From positions 54,900,951-54,964,950 of the forward strand of contig NC_053138.1 in the NCBI RefSeq assembly GCF_016808335.1: DNA of 64,000 nt. The letters are read 5' to 3'. The notes under the pieces are model-generated. The model was given only the letters and a program-made list of their open reading frames with translations, made no database searches and was not told the origin of the DNA. Position 1 is the stretch's first letter, and each line of letters begins with the position of its first letter. Shown here piece after piece: positions 1-10,833 of this stretch. Made by a program: the position numbers and the translations under genes. The DNA comes from Panicum virgatum (lineage: Eukaryota; Streptophyta; Magnoliopsida; Poales; Poaceae).

Positions 1-140
1 TTTAGGCTAATTTTTATCGTAATGGCAGTGGTGGGTAGTTTTTATTTTTTTATTTTTCTCCGATTAATGTGGGAATTTCTAGGCCTTGAGAGCGAACGTG
101 GAGGCTCCGTTTGTTGGCCAAATAATAAGATAATAGATTG
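1..140 (-). repeat. Helitron-derived fragment, truncated by window start
   Basis: This stretch is a near-identical inverted copy of 37618-37757. Both pass through the same words (CCATTATG-type motif, the wording around TTGGCCAAATAATAAG). The copy at 37.6 kb lies about 400 bp upstream of a Helitron 3' end at 38132, so this one is most simply the same Helitron family in minus orientation with its terminus outside the window. The similarity stops sharply at position 140. Confidence 0.6.
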
Positions 141-1013
141 CCAAACCAGGTAACATATATCTGTTGCTTTAATGACAATTGCTTATCTATACATATAGTT
201 GGAAACAGCGGTGTAGGTCGTGGTCGTGTTCCAAATTATCATTCACTCATGCATAAGGCTTCTCTGAACGTGATGTTGAAGCTCCTCAAGGCTCAGAACT
301 CATCATCATCTTAACATGGTGTACATTAGGCATGGTAGGCATCAAGAATAGCAGCAGCAAGTTTCTTCAAAAAATGAGCCTTTGGAAATTTGCTGATGCC
401 TCGGGACTTTCCTGATGGACTAAGGACCTGAGCTCTAGGGTGTGAATTTGCTAAAACTGAAGGATCATGATGAAATGATGCTGTTCAATGAAATTGGCCT
501 CCAGTAATGGAATGTTCACACTTTACACCAAGTGAGGTTAATCAGGAGTTTAGGAAATCCCTCTTTGTACAAACCGAGTTGTCCGATCTATCTGAATGTG
601 CTGTTTCACCTCTTCCGAAACCGAACAGGGAGCCATCAGTTTTGAGAGCAGCCAGTTTTCTCATGCAGTGCAGGAAACAGAGGGACTAGAGATTTAGTAT
701 TTTTAGTTTAGCTGGCAGATCTTTTGGCAAACATACATCCCTTTGGAAATTTTAATAAGTGAGTGTGTTTCTCAAACTTGTGTGAGGAAGCCATTAAGGA
801 AAATAACACAGAACTTTTGTGAGACAAGGCAAGGGTAAATTACTTCTTGCTCCTCTGCACTGGACTATACAAGTTTCTCTGATTGAGCTAACTTTCTTCA
901 ACAGATAATGTAAAAGCGAGCGGGCCAGAAGCAGTAATGGAAAAATCAATGAATTATACTATATGTATACACTAAGAAACAAAACAATTCAGTTATACTT
1001 AGCTGTCCACTAA
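141..1013. repeat. Direct duplication, copy 1
   Basis: This block reappears at 1629-2632 with scattered substitutions and small indels, in the same orientation. Both copies end in the words CTGTCCACTAACTCCGT. The minus strand near 320-400 can be read as a short reading frame ending in the residues AILDAYHA and a stop, which resembles motifs in the array at 39-53 kb. The two copies are separated by unrelated sequence from 1014 to 1628. Confidence 0.8.
507..689 (+). CDS. Conserved small ORF, duplicated (60 aa, unknown)
   Basis: A 60-codon frame starts at ATG 507 and ends at TAG. No domain is recognised. The peptide is polar, without a signal peptide or membrane segment, and reads like the last exon of a larger protein. 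It has a counterpart at 2125-2304: the frame survives there despite an indel, because the indel is exactly 3 bp, and the stop is conserved. No promoter or upstream exon could be assigned. It may be a captured terminal exon rather than an independent gene. Confidence 0.3.
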   Translation: MECSHFTPSEVNQEFRKSLFVQTELSDLSECAVSPLPKPNREPSVLRAASFLMQCRKQRD

Positions 1014-1628
1014 CTCCGTACTTAGGTTGCAGTTTGAATTCAAACCTCGTTCGAATTCTTGCGTGTTGAGTATTGACTGCTGGTTTTCGATCAGCTAACG
1101 ACTGGAGCCAATGTGTCATGACATGCTAAATTACGGCACCCAGTTTTGGACAGAGACACACACTAGTTTAAGTTAAAGAACTTTTTGTGTTTTTCATTTT
1201 GTGACTAATTCATGACACTCATGAACAAAAATTGCATGCATTAATGCCAACGTTCCAAATTGCCGATAGAAGAACTCTATGTATTTGATTGCAAAGGGCG
1301 CCATTGACATTATGTAGCTCTGAATTCCGATTCATCATTTTGCTTCCTTTCGTGGCCGAATAATATTCACCACTGATAGATCTTTTTGAGAACACCCATC
1401 CCTTTGAAAACAAGAACTTTTGTTTATCTGACTGTATAGATACAGGTTGCCCTGAGCCAGCTAACTTGCTGCCTTTTCCCAAACTGTGTCTTTCAATATT
1501 ATTGTGCAACCCTGTTCTTAGGCAGAAGTCAGGCAATTCACTGCGTTGCAGAGAAACATGTGAGCAAACTGAATGCATAATTGGTGCTAGAACTGAGTGA
1601 CGTCGTTTCTGCTTTAATTCCATTTAAT
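1014..1628 (-). other. Sequence between the duplicates, with a 134-aa ORF
   Basis: This ~615 bp segment has no match to the flanking duplicate. Its minus strand holds an open frame of 134 codons (1219-1623) starting at an ATG close to the edge of copy 2. The translation is of mixed composition rather than low complexity, with Lys, Ser and Asn rich parts and several Cys near the end. I do not recognise the family. It could be a captured exon or chance. Confidence 0.3.
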
Positions 1629-2632
1629 TGGCCAACCAGGTAACATATAACTGTTGCTTTAAGAACAATTGCTTATATATACATATAGTTGGAAATAGCA
1701 GTGTCGGTCGTGGTCGTGTTCCAAACTATCATTCACTCATGCATAAGGCTTCTCTGAACGTGATGTTGAAGCTCCTCAAGGCTCAGAACTCATCATCATC
1801 TTAACATGGTGTACATTAGGCATGGTAGGTATCAAGAATAGCAGCAGCAAGTTTCTTCAAAAAATGAGCCTTTGGAAATTTGCTGATGCTCCTCCCTCGG
1901 GACTTTCCTGATGGACTGTCAAGATTAGCAGCAGCAAGTTTCTTCAAAAAATGAGCCTTTGGAAACTTGCTGATGACCCTCCCTCGGGACTTTCCTGATG
2001 GACTAAGGACCTGAGCTCTGGTTCGTTCAAAAAAGGACCTGAGCTCTAGCCTTTAGGTAGTGAATTCGCTAAAACTGAAGGATCCGGATGAAATGATGCT
2101 GTTCAGTGAAATTGACCTCCAGTAATGGAATGTTCACATTTACCAAGTGAGGTTAATCAGGAGTTTAGGAAATCCCTCTTTGTACAAACCGAGTTGTCCG
2201 ATCTATCTGAATGTGCTGTTTCACCTCTTTCGAAGCCGAACAGGGAACCATCAGTTTTGAGAGCAGCCAGTTTTCTTATGCAATGCAGGAAACATAGGGA
2301 CTAGAGATTTAGTATTTTTAGTTTAGCTGGCAAATCTTTTGGAAAACATACATCCCTTTGGAAATTTTAATAAGTGAGTGTGTTTCTCAAACTTGTGTGA
2401 GGAAGCCATTAAGGAAAATAACACAGAACTTTTGTGAGACAAGGCAAGGGTCAATTACTTCTTGCTCCTCCCTATTGGACTATACAAGTTTCTCTGATTG
2501 AGCTAACTTTCTTCAACAGATAACGTAAAAGCGAGTGGGCCAGAAGAAGTAATGGAAAAATCAATGAATTATACTATATATATACACTAAGAAACAAAAC
2601 AATTCAGTTATACTTAGCTGTCCACTAACTCC
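1629..2632. repeat. Direct duplication, copy 2
   Basis: This is the second copy of 141-1013. It is longer because an internal stretch around 1850-2040 is itself partly repeated: the words of the region carrying GCAGCAAGTTTCTTC and the CCCTCGGGACTTTCCTG segment occur twice. It carries the homologous small ORF at 2125-2304. Confidence 0.8.
2125..2304 (+). CDS. Conserved small ORF, second copy (59 aa, unknown)
   Basis: This is the counterpart of the ORF at 507-689, one codon shorter through a 3-bp deletion near the start. By eye it differs by a Pro to Ser change, a Gln to His change near the end and a few silent changes. The stop TAG is in the same place. Function is unknown. Confidence 0.3.
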   Translation: MECSHLPSEVNQEFRKSLFVQTELSDLSECAVSPLSKPNREPSVLRAASFLMQCRKHRD

Positions 2633-3086
2633 GTTTCGTGGACTTTGGTTCCAGCGACTTGTCAGCGTTTGAAGCAAGTGGTCAAGGAGTGTTTTACCAA
2701 GGCAAATGGGTGACTTTCAAATCAACAGATTGATTATTATTAGCTTTTCCCCCATGTTAACCTTAAACTTTTGCTACTCTCGTGAGTTGGGTGTATCGCT
2801 CTTATCCAATGGCGAGGGAGTAGTCTCAAGATGTTTGTATCGCTGTGATATAATTGTCTAGATATCAATAAAAGCTGGAAAGAACCATTAAATCGAGCTA
2901 AAGCTGAAACAAACTACTGATGTAAATTTGCTTGTCAAGCCTAATGGCTTATAATAGATGTCCTTGAAAAGTGCTGAAAAAGTCTGGTTTGATCCCAATT
3001 TTCATTCACTCCCAACTGGTCCCGACACAACACTGAACATCCTCAAACTCTTCACCTTTAACAAAGCGTACGATAGGCATGGTAGG
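2633..3086. other. No recognisable gene
   Basis: This is intergenic sequence. Around 3010-3086 the minus strand resembles the segment at 33110-33150 (shared reading around LLKV and LRM), so it is probably another remnant of the same dispersed family. No promoter, RNA gene or intact ORF is supported. Confidence 0.4.
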
Positions 3087-3545
3087 TGTTGGCGTAAATC
3101 TAGTGCCAACACACGAACGCGCTCGAACGCGCAGCGAGCGATGGCACAGTTGCGACGCCGATGGTCAGACCGGTGGTAGAGACCGGTCAGACCAGTTGTC
3201 GCTGGCAGACCGGCGATAAACCAACGAACGTTGCCCGGAAAGGACCCGTCAGGGCAGGCACACACAGAGTTGTTCTAGGGTCGGGAGACTACCTAGAACG
3301 CCCTCAATCAACGTAGAGACGAAGGAGAAACAACAAATAGTAGATTGGAAGAATTAGGGCAAAGAGAAAAGATAAAAAGATAAAAGTTGTATTGTTGATC
3401 GATTATATACTCTCAATCAGCCGTGACCCTTTATATTTATAGGTGGGGAGGTCTAGCCCGCAAGAAATCCCTTTACAGATCTAAATCTATGAATTTATTT
3501 AATTACATTCGGACTTCATATAAATCTGGACTAGACCGGTCAGAC
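3087..3545 (-). mobile_element. Older LTR, left part (split by Sirevirus insertion)
   Basis: The LTR begins TGTTGGCG here and resumes at 9896/9901 after the inserted element, ending GATCGTCA at 10060. Read on the minus strand it runs TGACGATC to GCCAACA, a normal TG...CA LTR, with a purine-rich tract directly outside it at 10061-10083. It therefore looks like the 3' LTR of a truncated minus-strand LTR retrotransposon. CAGAC at 3541-3545 is the target sequence duplicated by the Sirevirus. Confidence 0.6.
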
Positions 3546-5015
3546 TGAAAGCGACCGGGTGCTCTAGCCTAAGAGGGGGAGGGGGTGAATTATGCACTAT
3601 TAAAACCTAAACCTATGGCTCCAACTAGTTTGCACAAAACTTAAACTATTTCAAACTATCTAGATGTGCAACTACGGTTCACCTTAATGTGAAACCCTCA
3701 TCCCAAAAGAGTTTTGCAACCTATAGCAAATCCTAGCAAGATACTACACTAAGAAAGTAAAGGCACACAAGTTGCAATATAAAATGTGGAAGCTTAAAGG
3801 GAGGGATGAGAGAAAGCGAACTCTGGATACGAGGATTTATCTCGTAGTTCGGATTGCCAGAAAGGCGCCCATACGTCCACGTTGTCGAAGCACTCACGAA
3901 GAGTATCGCTTCCCGGCAATCAAGTCTCTTCCGTGAACATAATTACGGTCACCTTGATCCCAATCTTCACTAAGGGAGATTGCCCACGAAGGAGAGGTCT
4001 CCGTCCCCTGCACAATGTCGTCGACGCCACTCCATACCAAGCCGGAGGGTCGTAGACTTGCCGGCGAGCCACCAAAACTCCAAGGAGGCCGGCGCACCAA
4101 GATACAATGTTGGTTCACTCTAGAACCACAGCACAAGGATCTAAACCTTGCTTGATCACTCACTCAAGAGCTAACCTAGCACTAACACTCACAAAGCTTG
4201 TGCTAAGGACTAAGGATTTGATTTTTATGCTCTTGGATGGCTTGGAGGTGTTCTTGGATGTGTATGAGATATCTTGGGACTCCAGCAAACTTCAAATGGC
4301 CGGGGGAGCACATATATATAGACCTCCAAGTCGAACTAGCCGTTTGTAGCCGTTGGCAGAATTCTACGTACGCATCAGAACTTCCGGTGAAGAGGCGTCG
4401 GAACTTCCGGTCACTCACAGCAACTGAAGTAGCCGTTGGCTTGCTGACACAGTTGCAGCGACTCTAGAAACCATCGGATGAACCGATGCTACGGGTGTCG
4501 GTTCAACCGGTCACAACAGCAACTGGACTAGCCGTTGGACTTCTCTCTTCTGCTGACGTCATTGCTCCGACGCGATGCTCAGACGTACCACCGGTTCAAC
4601 TGGTGCTGAAGGCTTGGCTCCTGCGCAACTTGCATCGTCTCTGGAACACAGTACATCGATTGCACCGATACCCCTTCTTAGACCATCGGTTCAACTAGTG
4701 CTTCACTTGTTTCTTCACTTGATCTCCAGAGGCGCTCGTACTTGCACCAATGCCAAGGCGTCAGATCTTCCGACAACCATCGGATGCACCGATGCTATAG
4801 GCATCAGTTCTTCCGGTGCTACTGATTTCAGTAGAACTCGTCCAATTCAACGTTTTTTTGAGTTCTTTCTTCGTGTTTTGCTTTGTATGGCCTTTTTACT
4901 TCATCCCTAGGATCTAGAAATGTTCAATTAATAAAAGCATTAGTCCCATTGATTGTGTTGTCATTCGATCACCAAAATCACTCGAAATGGCATAAATGGT
5001 GCCATGTTTGTTACA
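3546..5015 (-). repeat. Sirevirus 3' LTR
   Basis: This LTR begins TGAAAGCGACCGG and ends TTTGTTACA on the plus strand. It aligns over its whole length to 8426-9895 with a few scattered substitutions per 100 bp and no net length difference. On the element's own (minus) strand it is the downstream LTR. ORFs read here are shadows repeated in both LTRs. Confidence 0.9.
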
Positions 5016-5320
5016 ATCTCCCCTTTTTGGTGATTGATGACAACACAATCAAAGCAAGCATAAAATTTGCAAGAATTAACAAATTTAACCACTTACACTC
5101 GCTTGGATGTTTACCACCATCCAATGATGGCTTGGCCTCCCCCTAAAGCCATGATTTCCCCCTTTGTTCCTCCCCCTATTTGCTACTCCTCTCTCATATG
5201 TTGACTTGATCCACTTGGCATTTTCCCTTTTTGGAATATACTTTTCCTTCTTGGGAACATCTCTCCCCCTTTGTTTGGAACATGTCTTGCTTTGATCCAC
5301 ATTTCTCCCTCTTTGGAATC
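5016..5320 (-). promoter_or_regulatory. Multiple polypurine tracts of the Sirevirus
   Basis: Read on the minus strand, the segment next to the 3' LTR has a purine tract directly abutting it (AAAAAGGGGAGAT) and at least four more AAAGGGGGA-like tracts, at about 5136-5147, 5155-5165, 5168-5180 and 5261-5272. Arrays of such tracts upstream of the 3' LTR are a known mark of Sireviruses. The tract touching the LTR is the expected plus-strand priming site. Confidence 0.7.
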
Positions 5321-6400
5321 AAATCACCTAAAAGGTCTTGCACCTAAAAGGTCTTGCAAAACAATATAGCTCAAGAGAAAATTAGTAGCCTAGGGAGTTA
5401 GTTTCATGACTTATGATCCAATTGTATGATGTCAATGAAGATACCAATTGAAAATTTACTATGGTGAATCACAAAATCACGAAACTATCATGACATGAGC
5501 TAAGCTTTCCACAAGTGTGTACACAATATGATAATGTGAAAGTCAAGTGTACAACTATATATTATAACTAGAAAGCTTAGATCATATCATGCACGGAGGT
5601 AGCTCTAAAAAATAATAAGAGATTGACAAAAATATCAATTGAATGAATTTAGAACCTTGCATACCTCCGGGGGTTTTTTCTTTGTTTACCTTGCATGTAC
5701 CAATTGAAAGTGACTTGCAATCAATTGAAAGTCTTTTAAACAAAGAGCACTTGGTACACCAAGGTTAATCAAATGTATGAGCACATAGTCTATGAACTTA
5801 GATATGAGCATTTAAGTTCAATAAAGCTTGTCTCAATATGTATGAAAGCACAATTTATCTAATCATTCTTATAGAGTTGTTTGTTCACATTTGATCGTGA
5901 ATAATATTCTCTTAGAGTGTTAACTCCACGTGAGACTACAAAAGATAAACTTGCAAACATGTTAGTCTCAAAATCACAACCTATAGGATGAACTCTCCCT
6001 AAATGTGTGCATTTAGTGTTTGAATCACCAAGTAAAAGTATGCACATTATTTTGACATAATTGGGAAGTTTACCCTATAACTTGTGTTCATGGTACACAT
6101 ATAAAACACATACCTCATGAAGTCCATGTACCATGAAGGGAAACCTTGTGTAGCTTTCTACACACTTATCAAATCATGTAGATTTCTCATAGGTTAGAAT
6201 CATGACACAAGCAACCTACCATATATAACACTAGGAGATGCAAAACATACAAACATCCTAGCAAGAGCAATGGAGCTACATGATGCTTGAATTTAAATCT
6301 AGCTACCATTACCTAATGGGGGACTTGGGCAACGAATGTCCAAGTTGTGAGCTTAGCTTGTTTTGGCTTGAACCTTCACTTCAACTTGTAAGCTAAGCCT
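5321..6400. other. Non-coding interior of the Sirevirus
   Basis: This is AT-rich sequence between the purine-tract array and the end of gag, where pol would lie in a complete Copia element. No reading frame of useful length and no integrase or reverse-transcriptase motif was seen on either strand. Confidence 0.6.
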
Positions 6401-6419
6401 CCAAATCCCCCGAAGCCGT

Positions 6420-8299
6420 CCTTGGCTTTAAGTTTTCTTTGGAACCTACACCATTTGAGGCTCCTTCATATTGGTGATGATGTCCTTGGGCACCCAAATG
6501 GAGTGGTTCCAACTCTTTTCCTTCTTCCCAACCTTGTGAGCAACCACCTTGCCATTGGTCTTCTTTTTGAACACATAGGAGGTGCTATTGCTTTTGTTCC
6601 TCCGGTTGGGCTTGGTGTAGATGAGAGAACTCTTGATTGTGAGCTTCTTCTTGTTCTTCTCATCCGGAAGCTTCTTGCTTGGTTGATGTCACTTGTTGGA
6701 CTTGTGGCCTTCTTTATAGCACTTTGAGCAAGTCACGGTGGACCCATTCTCAAGCTTCTTCACCATGTCTTCACGGTTATCTTGAGAAGGTTGGACATTG
6801 CTCCCTATGCTCTTGCCCTTCAATCTATACAAGTCCTTCATGAGCCTTTCCACTTCTTGTTTGAGCTCATCATTCTCCTTGGCAATGAGATCATCACATG
6901 ATTCTACAACAACATTCTCATAGCATTTCTCATTGCAAGGTTAGAGCAAGATTCATCAATTACATCAATGCAAGAAGTTGAAGCATCTATCCTAGAGATT
7001 GGAATGTAACAAGGGATAGTTTGCTTCATTTTCAAAGAGTCATTAGTATCATTAATGCTCTCAAATTTTAATTTGAGCTCTTCATGCTCATTGCTAAGCA
7101 ATTTGAATTTGCACATCAAATCTTCAAAATTTGTAGCAAGAGAAGCTTTAGATCATTGAGAGCATTAATGTTTTTAATTTCTTTTGATTGCTTCTTAATG
7201 ACTTTTTGGTGCTCATGAACAAGGTCAAGAAGTTCATCAATTGAAGGAGAGTCGAAGTCATCATCACTTACATCGCTATCCATATCTTTGGCCATAAAGC
7301 AAGTGTTGGATGATGATCCCATGCGGGTGGTGAATTTCTTGTTTGATTCATCACTTGAACTTGCACTATATTCTTCACCACCGCTTACCCATTCACCAAA
7401 TACGGCATATGATTCATGCTTGGGCTTCTTCTCCTTCTTTTGTTTGTTCTTCTTGAACTTCTTCTCAACCTTCATGAGTTGATGGTGAGGCCCATCTTTG
7501 AGGAAGACCATATACCCCATTGAATTGATTTCCTTCAAGCATTTATTCATCTTCTTTACTTGCTTATAGAGATTGGGGTTCATTGGCTCCTTGTTATCAT
7601 TTGAGGAGCTTCTTGCATCCTCCTCTCCCTTATCACTTGAGTTACCTTTGATGGCCATCTTCTTCAACTCTTGAGGTGTTTGCATGCAAGTGCGCTATGT
7701 GTTGGTGACGAAGATGGTGCCTTTGTCTTGATGTCATTGCGTAGCTCATGGGCGATCACCTTGTTGAGGACTTGATTTGGTGTCATTGTATCGAGCTCTT
7801 TCTCATATAGAATTGTGGTCACCAAATCATAGTCCGGCCTTCGGAGTGAGTGAAGGATCTTGCGAATGAGTTCCAAGTCTTCAATTTGCTTCACACCTAA
7901 GGAATTAATCTCTTTCACAAGAGTATTCAAGCATGAGTATATTGATTCGGCATTCTCATCATCAAGTTGCTTAAATCTATTAAGCTTATCAAGGAGAACA
8001 TGATATCTTTCGTTGGCAACATCCTCTGTGCCTTCATGGTTCTCAATGATAGTCTTTCATAGCGCTTTAGCATTTTCACAAGAATAAACACGATTGAACA
8101 CATTGTCACTAAGAGAAGACAAGATTATGCATTTAGCGGTGACATCATATTGCTTCTCTTATTGTCCATTATTTTTTACACCTTCACTCACAACTCTCCA
8201 AATGTTTAATCCCGTTGCTTGGAGATGCACTTGCATCAAAACCTTCCAACGTTGGAAGCCCGTGCAGTCGAACTATGGAGCGGGTCTAAAAGGATCCAT
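6420..8299 (-). pseudogene. Sirevirus gag (UBN2-type), inactivated
   Basis: On the minus strand an ATG at 8297-8299 opens a frame reading as a Copia gag of the UBN2 type. Recognisable parts are a segment containing NHEGTEDV, one with NTLVKEINSLG and IRKILHSL, and a Lys-rich, acidic linker. A single CCHC zinc knuckle lies at 6689-6730. The frame carries in-frame stops in its first 100 codons (one TAG, one TAA and a TGA where Trp is expected), a frame change near 7680, and a stop in place of the last Cys of the knuckle. Downstream a basic tail with the words IWVPKDI marks the gag end. Gag would form the particle core. This copy cannot make a full-length protein. Confidence 0.8.
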
Positions 8300-8410
8300 C
8301 CTTTCCCCCTAAGAGCTAACTCACTAGGCGGTGAAGCCTACCGATCTAATGAGCCGGTAAACACAAATTTGCCAATGGAATTGGCTTTCTTTGTGAGAGA
8401 AGTGAGTCCC

Positions 8411-8423
8411 GGCTCTGATACCA
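8411..8423 (-). promoter_or_regulatory. Primer-binding site (initiator-Met tRNA type)
   Basis: The minus strand reads TGGTATCAGAGCC two bases inside the right LTR. This matches the common plant retrotransposon PBS for initiator methionine tRNA and fixes the element's orientation. Confidence 0.9.
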
Positions 8424-8425
8424 AT

Positions 8426-9895
8426 TGAAAGCGATCGGGTGCTCTAGCCTAAGAGGGGGAGGGGGTGAATTAGGCACTATTAAAATCTAAACCTATGGCT
8501 CCAACTAGTTTGCACAAAACTTAAACTAATTCAAACTATCTAGATGTGCAACTACGGTTCACCTTAATGTGAAACCCTCATCCCAAAAGAGTTTTGCAAC
8601 CTATAGCAAATCATAGCAAGATACTACACTAAAAAAGTAAAGGCACACAAGTTGCAATATAAAATGTGGAAGCTTAAAGGGAGGGATGAGAGAAAGCGAA
8701 CTCTGGATATGATGATTTATCCCGTGGTTCGGATTGCCACAAAGGCGCCCATACGTCCACGTTGTCGAAGCACTCACGAAGAGTATCGCTTCCCGGCAAT
8801 CAAGTCTCTTCCGTGAACACAATTACGGTCACCTTGATCCCAATCTTCACTAAGGGAGATTGCCCACGAAGGAGAGGTCTCCGTCCCCTGCACAATGTCG
8901 TCGACGCCACTCCACACCAAGCTGGAGGGTCGTAGACTTGCCGGCGAGCCACCAAAGCTCCAAGGAGGCCGGCGCACCAAGATACAATGTTGGTTCACTC
9001 TAGAACTACAGCACAAGGATCTAAACCTTGCTTGATCACTCACTCAAGAGCTAACCTATCACTAACACTCACAAAGCTTGTGCTAAGGACTAAGGATTTG
9101 ATTTTTATGCTCTTGGATGGCTTGGAGGTGTTCTTGGATGTGTATGAGATGTCTTGGGACTCCAGCAAACTTCAAATGGCCGGGGGTGTACATATATATA
9201 GGCCTCCAAGTCGAACTAGCCGTTTGTAGCCGTTGGCAGAATTCTGCATAGGCATCGGAACTTCCGGTGAAAAGGCGTCGGAACTTCCGGTCACTCACAG
9301 CAACTGAAGTAGCCGTTGGCTTGCTGACACAGTTACAGCGACTTCAGAGACCATCGGATGAACCGATGCCACGGGCGTCGGTTCAACCGGTCACAACAGC
9401 AACTGGACTAGCCGTTGGACTTCTCTCTTCTGCTGACGTCATTGCTCCGACGCGATGCTCCGACGCACCACCGGTTCAACCGGTGCTGAAGGCTTGGCTC
9501 CTGCGCAACTTACATCGTCTCTGGAACACAGTACATCGATTGCACCGATGCCCCTTCTTAGACCGTCGGTTCAACCGGTGCTTCACTTGTTTCTTCACTT
9601 GATCTCCAGAGGCACTCAGACTTGCACCAATGCCAAGGCATCGGATCTTCCGACAACCATCGGATGCACCGATGCTATAGGCATCGGTTCTTCCGGTGCT
9701 ACTGATTTCAGTAGAACTCGTCCAATTCAGCGTTTCTTTGAGTTCTTTCTTCGTGTTTTGCTTTGTATGGCCTTTTCACTTCATCCCTGGGATCTAGAAA
9801 TGTTCAATTAATAAAAGCATTAGTCCCATTGATTGCGTTATCATTTGATCACCAAAATCACTTGAAATGGCATAAATGGTGCCATGTTCGTTACA
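8426..9895 (-). repeat. Sirevirus 5' LTR
   Basis: This is the partner of 3546-5015, of identical length, running TGAAAGCG to GTTCGTTACA on the plus strand. It is followed by the target duplication CAGAC at 9896-9900. It should hold the element promoter on the minus strand. Near-identity of the two LTRs indicates a fairly recent insertion. Confidence 0.9.
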
Positions 9896-9900
9896 CAGAC

Positions 9901-10060
9901 CTATCGGCACAATTGGTCAGATCGGTCTTCGCGGAGTATCCGGACTTCATCCCGGAGTATCCGAGTCAAATGTTCGGACGTCTGAACAAAATTCCGGACT
10001 ATCCAAGCTTTAATCCAGAGTTTCCGATTTTTCTAGTCTTGTTGTCAATTTTGATCGTCA
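9901..10060 (-). mobile_element. Older LTR, right part
   Basis: This continues the LTR started at 3087. Joining the two parts across one copy of CAGAC gives an LTR of roughly 620 bp. The plus strand ends GATCGTCA. The adjoining 10061-10083 reads on the minus strand as a run of A followed by AGGGGGCACATAT, a plausible polypurine tract. Confidence 0.55.
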
Positions 10061-10083
10061 ATATGTGCCCCCTATTTTTTTTG

Positions 10084-10833
10084 GCAATGCTTGCATGCTA
10101 AAAAATAATCTTCTGAACCAAAATTATCTAAGGACGACGATGAATAACACATCGGCCATATATTTGTTCTAAGGACGATGAAACTATGCATCAGCCATTA
10201 CTTGCTATACTTCAAGTTAACATTGGAGCAACTTGCTTCGGCCTCCATACCTGCTTGGTATTCGCTGACCTTGCTGGTATTACCTTCACCAGTTGCTCCA
10301 TTAACTCTTGATTGCGCATACGTTGCAGCCTTCTTTTTTGAGTATGAGATAAGCCTGAGGGACACCACCTCGGCTATAAATATTTTGAATCTTTATTTAC
10401 ACTTTTTCTCACCCTCCTTGCTGCAATCGAGATTCTTTTTGACCAAATTATGACTAGCAACAATGGGTCTTTGTGATGAGTAACTAATTGGATATATAGA
10501 AGGATATCGAATAATATATGACCGCATATGCATCTTATTATAATCCGAAGGTGTATAATAGCTAGGATGCGACTAAAACCATGGAGCAATCGGTTCACCA
10601 AATGAATATGGCGCAGAGTTTGATTTAGAATAAATTAAAATGCCTAACAGTTTGATCAATAAAGCTCTCCCCATTGTACTAAACGAAAAAAGAATGTATG
10701 AATTACATTACATAACCTTGTTCAAATGAAATGGAGCTGATCATCACAGTACCCACAGAATAAGACCACGAATAGGATAAAGAAAAGAATGTTGATACAT
10801 CTATAGCTGGCGAATATATATGCAGAAGAGGCC
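10084..10833. other. Probable truncated retrotransposon interior, no gene
   Basis: This AT-rich stretch lies inside the older LTR element if the purine tract at 10061-10083 is real. Two related words (AAGGACGACGATGAA at about 10130 and AAGGACGATGAAAC at about 10172) form a short imperfect repeat. No coding potential or second LTR was found. The final 100-200 bp before 10834 would be 3' flank of the pseudogene. Confidence 0.35.

Larger units (their letters stand above)
3546..9895 (-). mobile_element. Gag-only Sirevirus-type Copia LTR retrotransposon (non-autonomous)
   Basis: Two LTRs of equal length (1470 bp) in direct orientation flank a 3.4 kb interior. CAGAC precedes the left LTR (3541-3545) and follows the right one (9896-9900), a 5-bp target duplication. 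The primer-binding site lies next to the right LTR and purine tracts next to the left LTR, so the element reads right to left. The interior encodes only a decayed gag. No protease, integrase, reverse transcriptase or RNase H is present between gag and the left LTR, so mobility would have needed enzymes from a related element. Several purine tracts at 5016-5320 and the PBS type point to the Sirevirus lineage. Confidence 0.85.

Noticed and set aside
6422..6727. 101-codon plus-strand ORF, hydrophobic
   Set aside because: It is antisense to the gag zinc knuckle and basic tail on the minus strand.
3894..9811. Paired ORFs at 3.9-4.9 kb and 8.8-9.8 kb
   Set aside because: They are the same LTR sequence read twice; no coding role is expected there.
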